From: Draconibacterium sp.
Lineage (GTDB): Bacteria; Bacteroidota; Bacteroidia; Bacteroidales; Prolixibacteraceae
Reading direction: 5' to 3'
Assembly: GCA_015493625.1 (NCBI GenBank)
Contig: WGCT01000135.1
Span: 1-10,127, forward strand
Length of the DNA: 10,127 bases
Below are positions 1-5,666 of this stretch, piece after piece. Under the pieces are notes generated by a model. The model was not told where the DNA came from. It did no database searches and saw nothing but the letters and a program-made list of their open reading frames with translations. Position numbers and translations under genes: made by a program. How positions within the stretch are numbered: the stretch's first letter is position 1; each line of letters begins with the position of its first letter.

Positions 1-453
1 ATTTTCGTTTAATTGTTTTATAAATTGCAACGATTCCTTTTTGAAAAATGGAGCCAGAATTACTCCATCGGGTTTTAATTCAATAATTTTTTCTGATTCG
101 GCTGTAAAACTTTTAGAGTTTAACGGGTTAAATTGAAATGGTTGAATTTTAATTCCAAACTGCTCGAGTTCTGCAATTCTGCGTTTTACTCCTTTAAATG
201 GAATATTCCAATACCCATCATCCGACGGAGGCTCCGGCATTAGTGTAGCAAACTTTACTAGCTTTTTCGAAGCCAGTGTACTTGCAAGTATATTGGGCTT
301 GTAATTAAGTTCGTCAATAATTTTTCGAATCTTAACTCTTGTCGATTCTGCCACTTCGCCACGATTATGGATAACCCGATCGACAGTTCCAATTGAAACA
401 TTTGCCCTTTTAGCAATATCTTTAATTCGTATATGTTTGTCTAATTCGATAAT
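1..453 (-). CDS. LacI-family transcriptional regulator, 3' part outside window, non-standard start
   Basis: This is the first 151 or so codons of a DNA-binding regulator that senses a sugar or glycan breakdown product. The N-terminus is a classic LacI helix-turn-helix: IRIKDIAKRANVSIGTVDRV, then HNRGEVAESTR and a hinge helix region (ELNYKPNILASTLASKK, about residues 48-64). The start of the periplasmic-binding-protein-like ligand domain follows (KFATLMPEPPSDDGYWNIPF, then KPDGVILAP). The rest lies left of base 1. No ATG, GTG or TTG precedes the HTH in this frame: an in-frame TAA lies at 463-465 (minus strand), and the codons after it include ATT (451-453), ATC and ATA. I placed the start at ATT because LacI proteins of this type usually have only a few residues before the IRIKDIA motif. 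A point mutation, sequencing error or frameshift is also possible. The family is certain; the exact start is not. Confidence 0.85.
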   Translation of the reverse strand, partial: MIELDKHIRIKDIAKRANVSIGTVDRVIHNRGEVAESTRVKIRKIIDELNYKPNILASTLASKKLVKFATLMPEPPSDDGYWNIPFKGVKRRIAELEQFGIKIQPFQFNPLNSKSFTAESEKIIELKPDGVILAPFFKKESLQFIKQLNEN

Positions 454-499
454 GTTCTGTTTTTAAGTTTATTGGTATATCTCCACACTCGAAACAATG

Positions 500-507
500 C
501 AAAAATA
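500..507 (-). promoter_or_regulatory. Candidate Bacteroidota -7 promoter element of the LacI gene
   Basis: Read on the minus strand, this is TATTTTTG, a full match to the Bacteroidota -7 consensus TAnnTTTG. Transcription would start near base 493 and give a leader of about 40 nt before the lacI-type frame. No convincing -33 TTG is seen at the usual spacing. That stretch is instead next to the palindrome at 526-541, which fits a regulated promoter. This is an inference from motif and position only. Confidence 0.4.
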
Positions 508-525
508 GATATTTTTTTCATTCTA

Positions 526-541
526 CCGTGTGCGAACACGG
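526..541. promoter_or_regulatory. Candidate LacI-family operator (16-bp CpG-centred palindrome)
   Basis: The sequence CCGTGTGCGAACACGG has 6-bp perfect arms (CCGTGT/ACACGG) around a central CG, with one mismatched pair next to the centre. LacI-family operators are typically palindromes of this size with a central CpG. It lies upstream of the LacI-type gene and directly upstream of its candidate -7 element, where a bound dimer would block or modulate transcription. Autoregulation is the simplest reading. No second copy was found by eye elsewhere in the window. Confidence 0.5.
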
Positions 542-1126
542 AATTTTTCAAAAAAGTAATTTTATGCTAATAAACATATTTTTTACACCAATTGTAGTAT
601 CCTTTATTGTATGAAACGAGCATGGTCGACAAAACACAAAAGTTTATGTATAAATTGTGCATGCCAGTTCCATGGGTCAAGAATTACAATTTTGGTTCGA
701 ATATTTATCTTTCTGAATAGCAATGTTTTAATGTAATTATATTCTTGTGAAACCCGGATGCCTGGGGTTAATCGTTTTATTCGAGCCGGCACAAAAGGAG
801 ATGTATATTGAGAAACAACATATTTATTACTCACCCTAATCTGTCGGCTGACGGATAGAGAAGTGAGAGAGTCATAATAAACTGATTATTAATTATTAAA
901 CTATGTTATATGCAAATGAAGTTTCTTCTTTTTTATCAGATGATACCCGAAAAGTAATCCACAATTTTTTAAATGTTGGAAATTGAATTGAATTAACTTG
1001 AAGAATAAAACGCCCTTGACTTTATTACAAATTGCGAATTACAAACCCTTGACTAAATATAAATTTCACACAAATAATAAAGTGACCCATAATTTTTTGT
1101 CTTAAACAGGAAAGGACTTTGTTTTT
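542..1126. other. Intergenic region, no convincing gene
   Basis: The stretch between the divergent LacI-type gene and the sigma-54-like promoter holds no coding sequence I can support. A 76-codon minus-strand reading frame at 604-834 and a 41-codon plus-strand frame opening with MKRAWSTKHK (611-736) overlap there. Neither resembles a known family, and both contain sequence that looks like chance translation. Bases 600-860 are a little richer in G and C than their flanks, so an old gene remnant cannot be excluded. The right end (1013-1054) contains the direct repeats listed separately. Confidence 0.5.
1013..1054. repeat. Paired short direct repeats upstream of sigma-54-like promoter
   Basis: CCCTTGACT occurs at 1013-1021 and again at 1046-1054, exactly 33 bp apart. 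Between them ATTACAAA occurs at 1024-1031 and 1038-1045, 14 bp apart. The cluster lies about 75-115 bp upstream of the -24 element at 1129. That is the usual distance for sites bound by sigma-54 enhancer-binding activators. The repeats are seen directly; a role as activator sites is only inferred. Confidence 0.35.
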
Positions 1127-1143
1127 TTGGCACAGCCTTTGTT
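1127..1143 (+). promoter_or_regulatory. Candidate sigma-54 (RpoN) -24/-12 promoter
   Basis: The bases TTGGCACAGCCTTTGTT match the sigma-54 consensus TGGCAC-N5-TTGCW at every strongly conserved position except one: the -12 element reads TTGT instead of TTGC. The GG is at 1129-1130 and the GT at 1141-1142, giving the correct spacing. Transcription would begin around 1153-1155, about 72 nt before the ATG of the next gene. Sigma-54 promoters need an ATP-driven enhancer-binding activator; none is encoded in this window. Confidence 0.5.
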
Positions 1144-1226
1144 TTATTTATTTGTATTACCGGTAAGTTAAAGGCGCCAAAAGAGCTCTTCGAAACAGAT
1201 TGTTTAATCTATTAAATAAAACAGCT

Positions 1227-2420
1227 ATGAAAACAACAGAATTTAAGCTGTTTGCTACGATGATTACTCTGGCGGCAGTTATTACGATAACATCAACTCC
1301 TGTATTGGCTCAACGCCGTTCAACAGGACGACAATCAAGCAATACGCGAGTCTTGAAAAGTGAAAAGAGCAGAGCAGAAACTGTTCGGAAAAGAAGTACT
1401 TTTAGAGACAATAGTAGAGTAGAACGTACTCCAAAACCAACTTCAATTAAAAAAACACGTTATTCGCGAAACAGCAAAACAACTACTTCGCCACACAGCA
1501 GCAGAGGTAGTAGAACGTCGTCTGTTTCGAAACGAATTTTGGCAACTGCCGGAACAACAAACAGAAGCACACGTTTAAATGCCGGAAGAACTGCAACAAC
1601 ACACCGAAAATCCATTTCACGAAACTCAAGTTTTAGAAGCTCCGGAAATTCAGTACCAAATAGGAGGCAACACAGCGTGTCAACACATTCTTCGAGTAGT
1701 AATCGGCGGGGAGAATCTTCACGAAATGTCTCTGTCAACCAGCCGCAAAGCAGAACCACACATGCTGTAATACTGTCAAACAGTGGGCGGCGCGAAACTT
1801 CATCCTATTCAAGCCGGCGCGAAAAATACCATTTGGCTAAAAACGATAAACGATACTCGCCAACTAGAAATTACCATGGAAGCAATAAAACGTGGTCGGG
1901 AAACGACAGGCCCGCTTCTATGAATTACAATTTCAATACTTACAATTATTATACAAACTACAACTATTACAATCACAATCACTGGAACCACAGTTGGGAG
2001 AACTACCGCTGGAACTATAATAGCTGGAGAGACTATTATTATGGCTATAATCCATATTCGTACCGTTACAACAGTTACTATTATTACGACAATTATTATG
2101 GCGATGTTTTACGGCGTTTTACTTACACTCCTTATGTTTTTGTTCATAATTTTAGGAGGTATTACTGCTACAACGGACACTTTTTTAGATATCACCGGGG
2201 AGTTGGTTATGTTTTGATCGATATCCCTTTCGGATTTTCTTTCGAGTATCTTCCGGCAAATTACGAACGTGTTTATATAAACGGTTATCTCTATTTCAGA
2301 GTTGGAAATCTGTTTTTCGAACATTCAAATCTCGGATTTCAACTGGTTCATTATCCCGAGCGTTATTATGCTTTCGACGATAATTACCAAGACGACGATT
2401 GCTATTGCGATGAGTGGTAG
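1227..2420 (+). CDS. Secreted low-complexity protein with R/S/T/N-rich linker, Y/N/W/H-rich segment and aromatic C-terminal domain
   Basis: This encodes a 397-residue exported protein of unknown function. Residues 1-28 are a Sec signal peptide (TPVLA|Q junction). Residues 30 to about 210 are a strongly basic, disordered stretch of Arg, Ser, Thr and Asn. Residues 232-292 are a run dominated by Asn, Tyr, His and Trp. Residues 293 to about 378 form a compact domain with repeated strand-like patterns (YYCYNGHFFRYHRGVGYVLI, then LPANYERVYINGYLYFR), resembling the small 'YYxxxGxFY' domains of Bacteroidota envelope proteins (DUF6515-like, tentative). The tail is acidic with two Cys (DDDCYCDEW). I chose ATG 1227 rather than the upstream TTG at 1200 because the signal peptide starts there. 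The gene stands alone behind the sigma-54-like promoter. An envelope or matrix structural role is a guess. Confidence 0.8.
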   Translation: MKTTEFKLFATMITLAAVITITSTPVLAQRRSTGRQSSNTRVLKSEKSRAETVRKRSTFRDNSRVERTPKPTSIKKTRYSRNSKTTTSPHSSRGSRTSSVSKRILATAGTTNRSTRLNAGRTATTHRKSISRNSSFRSSGNSVPNRRQHSVSTHSSSSNRRGESSRNVSVNQPQSRTTHAVILSNSGRRETSSYSSRREKYHLAKNDKRYSPTRNYHGSNKTWSGNDRPASMNYNFNTYNYYTNYNYYNHNHWNHSWENYRWNYNSWRDYYYGYNPYSYRYNSYYYYDNYYGDVLRRFTYTPYVFVHNFRRYYCYNGHFFRYHRGVGYVLIDIPFGFSFEYLPANYERVYINGYLYFRVGNLFFEHSNLGFQLVHYPERYYAFDDNYQDDDCYCDEW

Positions 2421-2608
2421 GCTCGATTCCGGAGTGTTGTGCATTTAAAAAACATTTACAAAAGTTGTATTTCACAATATATTATCTGTGTTAACCCGGA
2501 CAGCAATAATTTGAAAAGATATATCATTTGTTTTTATCGGTGGTCTTAAATTTATTCTGATATTTGTGTGAGGAAAAATCTTGCTAAATCACGTTAAATT
2601 GAAAGGGT

Positions 2609-2665
2609 ATGAAAAAGCTTTTGTTATTTGTTTTTGTTGTGTTAGTATTTTCTGTATCAGCATAA
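2609..2665 (+). pseudogene. Orphan signal peptide ending in a stop (broken secreted-protein gene)
   Basis: ATG at 2609 opens a near-perfect Sec signal peptide, MKKLLLFVFVVLVFSVSA, which ends directly in TAA (2663-2665). In Bacteroidota the residue after SxSA is very often Gln (CAA), so one C-to-T change would create this TAA. The frame continues only nine codons more before a second TAA (2693-2695). The best reading is the 5' end of a decayed gene for a secreted protein. A chance hydrophobic 18-residue peptide is less likely given how well it fits. Confidence 0.5.
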
Positions 2666-2778
2666 AGAAAAGAATTCAGCAGTTCGAAACAGTAAATACA
2701 AATAAACTCAGACTGGTTGTTACTGAAGCAGACGATGAACCTGTTTTTAAAAGTATTAAGGCTTTCTTTGTTGAATAA
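2665..2778 (+). pseudogene. Remnant of the C-terminal end of an F5/8C (discoidin-like) domain
   Basis: In the frame ending at the TAA of 2776-2778, the translation contains QFETVNTNKLRLVVTEADDE followed by PVFKSIKAFFVE and the stop. This pattern (T-x-K-L-R-L-V-V-T then a turn and a final I-x-x-F/Y strand) is typical of the last strands of galactose-binding F5/8C modules at the ends of Bacteroidota glycoside hydrolases such as fucosidases. Only about 30 residues remain and no suitable start exists; the signal peptide just upstream is in a different frame. It is probably the 3' relic of a deleted enzyme gene. Family assignment rests on a short motif and is tentative. Confidence 0.35.
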
Positions 2779-2899
2779 TTTTTGCTTAATACTACAATAA
2801 AAACGGTAACATATTTTACTGCACTTGTATGTATAAAATATGCGCTAAGTACAATGGGAAACATTATTTTGTTGAACAATGGCTAGGCAGTTAATCTGA

Positions 2900-3013
2900 T
2901 TGTTTGTTGGAAATAATATTTCGAATACAAAACTGAAAACAAACGAGGAGCTTCAGAGAGAGATGAAGAATTTAAGTGATGATGTTAATATTTTGAAATC
3001 AAAAGAGTTATAA
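2900..3013 (+). pseudogene. Short coiled-coil-like reading frame, possible 3' gene remnant
   Basis: After an in-frame TGA (2897-2899), 37 codons run to TAA at 3011-3013. The last 30 residues (KLKTNEELQREMKNLSDDVN, then ILKSKEL) are charged with Leu/Ile/Val at heptad-like spacing, as in the C-terminal coiled coils of many Bacteroidota proteins. Possible starts are TTG 2900 or ATG 2963, the latter giving only 16 residues. I do not recognise the family. It may be the tail of a deleted gene or chance. Confidence 0.25.
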
Positions 3014-3049
3014 AAAATAATACCAGGTTATAATACAAAATAGAAACTT

Positions 3050-5611
3050 ATGAAAACTAGAAATTTGCTTTTAATTGCCGTTTTTTTGTTTGTCAACTTT
3101 GCTGTTGGGGCACAAAATAAAACGGTAAAAATTGCCTGTATTGGCAACAGTATTACTTATGGTTCAGGAATAACCGATAAGCCGCGCGATGCTTATCCGG
3201 CACAGCTTGCACGAATGTTGGGTGCCGGGTACAGCGTACGGAATTTTGGATTCTCGGGGCGTACAATGTTGCAAAAGGGGAATTATCCGTATATGAAAGA
3301 GGAGATGTTTTTCGATGCCATTAAATGGAAGCCTGATGTTGTAATAATTATGCTTGGAACAAACGACAGTAAATCGAAAAACTGGAAATATAAATCCGAT
3401 TTCGAAACCGATTATCTGACAATGATAACAGCTTTCGATACACTCTCTTCGCATCCCGAGATTTATGCAGTTGCTCCGGTTCCGGCTTTTCTCGATGCTT
3501 ATGGAATTAGCAACACGGTGATAAAAGATGAAATTTATCCGATAGTAAAAAAGGTAGCAAAAATAAAAAACATCCATTTTTTCGATTTATACAACCCAAT
3601 GCTTGGCACCAGAAAAATGTTTCCCGATGGAATTCATCCCAATGCGGAAGGCTCGGGAGAAATGGCAAAGTTAATTTATACCGAAATAACCGGGAAACAA
3701 GCAACTTTGGTAAACAGCACATTCCCCGGCTTAAAAAGTATCTGGCACGGATTCAATAAATATGAATTCGATTTTGCACAACATGCAGCTCATATTGTTG
3801 TTCCTGAAAAACCGCTTGCCGGAAACCCGTGGATTTTTCGCGCCCGTTTTCCCAACTGGCACTATCAAATGGACAGTATTCTTCTCTCTGAAGGATTTGC
3901 TATTGCATATATAAATACCAATAATCAATATGGAAGTCCACGGGCAGTGGAAGTCTGGAACCGGTTTTACAACTATTTAACCAAGGTGAGGAACTTTAAT
4001 AAAAAGGTTTCGCTTGAAGGAGTGAGCCGTGGGGGACTGTTTATTTATAACTTTGCAAAAAAGTATCCCGAAAGAATAAACTGTATTTATGCCGAAGCTC
4101 CGGTTTGCGATTTTAAAAGCTGGCCCGGTGGTTTTGGAAAGGGAATTGGAAGCACCGGCGATTGGAAAAAGCTAAAAGAAGAGTACGGATTTACATCGGA
4201 CGATGATGCAAAAGCATACTCGAATAACCCCATTGATAATCTTGAAAAACTGGCTGATGCAAAAGTTCCGGTACTTCATATGATTGGTTTAAAAGATGAA
4301 GTTGTGCCTCCCAACGAAAATACACTGGCTTTAATCGATCGCTATATAAAATTGGGGGGAGCTGCAACTGTTGTTCCGTGTACATTGGGGAAACAGCAAT
4401 TACAAGGACACCATTTTGTTATTGAAACACCGCGCCTCGGTGCCGATTTTATTGAATACAACACCAAACTCCCCAAACAAAAATTAAATTCAGCTGATTA
4501 TCATTTAATGCGTAACGGATTGGAGAACTCTTTCATAAAATTTGAGCAGCGGAAAAAGGCTCGGGTTGCATTTTTGGGCGGCTCAATTACTCACAATCCC
4601 GGCTGGCGCGACAGTATTTGCAACTATCTCGAAAATCGGTTCCCTAAAGTTGATTTCGATTTTATTGCTGCCGGAATTCCTTCGTTCGGTTCAACCGAAG
4701 ATGTTTTCAGAATGAAAAGAGATGTTTTTAAAGACGGACCGGTCGACCTTTTGTTTGTTGAGGCAGCTGTTAACGATGGAGGAAAAGGACGACCAGAAAA
4801 AGAAATTTTGCGTTCGATGGAGGGAATTGTAAGGCAAGCCCGAAATAACGACCCCACAACCGATATTGTTTTTATGTATTTTGTCGACCCGGCAAAAATT
4901 GCAGACTACCGCGCGGGGAAAGTGCCTGCCATAATTCAACTTCACGATAAAGTAGCAGCGTATTACAATATTCCTGTAATTAATTTGGCTAAAGAAGTTA
5001 CCGACCGTATTGATGCCGGAGAGTTTACCTGGAAAGACGATTTTAAGAATCTGCATCCTTCGCCTTTCGGACAAGGAATTTATGCCCATTCGATGTTGAA
5101 TTTTTTAGATGATGCCTGGGGTGGTTTTGTTGCCGACGACGATAAAATTACCACTTACCAAATGCCTCAAAAATTAGATGCAGCGTGCTACGACAATGGA
5201 ATTTTAATTGAAGCAAAAAATATAAAACCTCAAAAAGGGTGGACTTTTGTAGCGAATTGGGTTCCTGAGATAAAAGCAAATACACGTGCCAACTATATTC
5301 GTGTGCCAATGTTGGTTGGCGAATATCCTACAAAACAAATTCAATATAAATTCGAGGGAAACGCCGTTGGCATTGCAGTTGCTGCAGGCCCCGATGCCGG
5401 AATAGTAGAATTCAGTATCGATGGTGGTAAGTGGCAAAAACGCGACCTTTTTACAAAGTATAGTAAAAGCTACCATTTGCCGTGGTACTATACGCTTGCC
5501 GATGGTTTGCCAAATGGAAAACATACCGTTAAAATAAAAATTGCTAACGAGCAAAATACGCTTAGTGTTGGCAAACGTTGCGTTTTAAGGTATATTTATA
5601 TAAACCGATAA
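3050..5611 (+). CDS. Multimodular secreted esterase: SGNH + alpha/beta-hydrolase + SGNH + beta-sandwich
   Basis: This 853-residue exported protein probably removes ester groups, most likely acetyl, from a glycan. Signal peptide 1-21 (VGA|Q). Module 1, about 25-217, is an SGNH/GDSL hydrolase: GNS with Ser34, NFGFSG at 65-70, GTND at 103-106 and DGIHP with Asp193 and His196. Module 2, about 222-475, is an alpha/beta-hydrolase resembling prolyl-oligopeptidase-type esterases: GVSRGG with Ser326, Asp416 in LKDE, and His454 or His455 in QGHHF. Module 3, about 480-690, is a second SGNH fold: GGSITHNPGW with Ser512, AGIPSFGS, AAVNDGG with Asn575, and NLHPSPFGQ with His669. The usual Asp three residues before that His is Lys666. 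Residues about 692-853 form a beta-rich, carbohydrate-binding-like domain. It is the first of three genes on the same strand, followed after 55 bases by the GH-D-like enzyme. Substrate is not predictable. Confidence 0.85.
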   Translation: MKTRNLLLIAVFLFVNFAVGAQNKTVKIACIGNSITYGSGITDKPRDAYPAQLARMLGAGYSVRNFGFSGRTMLQKGNYPYMKEEMFFDAIKWKPDVVIIMLGTNDSKSKNWKYKSDFETDYLTMITAFDTLSSHPEIYAVAPVPAFLDAYGISNTVIKDEIYPIVKKVAKIKNIHFFDLYNPMLGTRKMFPDGIHPNAEGSGEMAKLIYTEITGKQATLVNSTFPGLKSIWHGFNKYEFDFAQHAAHIVVPEKPLAGNPWIFRARFPNWHYQMDSILLSEGFAIAYINTNNQYGSPRAVEVWNRFYNYLTKVRNFNKKVSLEGVSRGGLFIYNFAKKYPERINCIYAEAPVCDFKSWPGGFGKGIGSTGDWKKLKEEYGFTSDDDAKAYSNNPIDNLEKLADAKVPVLHMIGLKDEVVPPNENTLALIDRYIKLGGAATVVPCTLGKQQLQGHHFVIETPRLGADFIEYNTKLPKQKLNSADYHLMRNGLENSFIKFEQRKKARVAFLGGSITHNPGWRDSICNYLENRFPKVDFDFIAAGIPSFGSTEDVFRMKRDVFKDGPVDLLFVEAAVNDGGKGRPEKEILRSMEGIVRQARNNDPTTDIVFMYFVDPAKIADYRAGKVPAIIQLHDKVAAYYNIPVINLAKEVTDRIDAGEFTWKDDFKNLHPSPFGQGIYAHSMLNFLDDAWGGFVADDDKITTYQMPQKLDAACYDNGILIEAKNIKPQKGWTFVANWVPEIKANTRANYIRVPMLVGEYPTKQIQYKFEGNAVGIAVAAGPDAGIVEFSIDGGKWQKRDLFTKYSKSYHLPWYYTLADGLPNGKHTVKIKIANEQNTLSVGKRCVLRYIYINR

Positions 5612-5666
5612 ATTGTTTGAGTATGTTCCTCTCCAGATTATTGTATTTTAATTTTGAAAATAACTT

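Larger units (their letters stand above)
2421..3049. other. Intergenic region with apparent gene remnants
   Basis: This 629-base stretch has no intact gene of normal size. It contains an orphan signal peptide (2609-2665), a fragment like the end of a discoidin-type domain (2665-2778) and a coiled-coil-like tail (2900-3013), each listed separately. Bases 2421-2608 and 2779-2899 show nothing recognisable. No strong TAnnTTTG element or terminator hairpin was found, so the promoter of the downstream esterase operon is not located. Confidence 0.55.

Noticed and set aside
441..521. 26-codon ORF from ATG 521 (minus) as a leader peptide gene
   Set aside because: It starts upstream of the candidate promoter's transcription start and has no leader-peptide features; kept only as context for the missing lacI-type start.
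604..834. 76-codon minus-strand reading frame
   Set aside because: No recognisable motif, no signal or domain pattern, and no supporting start context; probably chance, though an old remnant cannot be excluded.
1181..1190. Perfect 10-bp palindrome AAGAGCTCTT in the 5' leader of the low-complexity protein gene
   Set aside because: Short, without a loop, and easily arises by chance; no family of regulators is suggested by it.
1200..1226. Upstream TTG start giving a nine-residue N-terminal extension of the low-complexity protein
   Set aside because: The signal peptide begins exactly at ATG 1227; the extension would put uncharacteristic residues before it.
1460..1759. Long minus-strand frame opposite the R/S-rich region
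   Set aside because: It is a shadow of the biased codons of the low-complexity protein; Leu/Val-rich translation is the expected complement of that composition.
5649..5656. TAATTTTG, a match to the -7 consensus between the esterase and the GH-D-like gene
   Set aside because: No TTG at the expected -33 distance, and the start site would fall only a few bases before the GTG; a short gap within an operon explains the region better.
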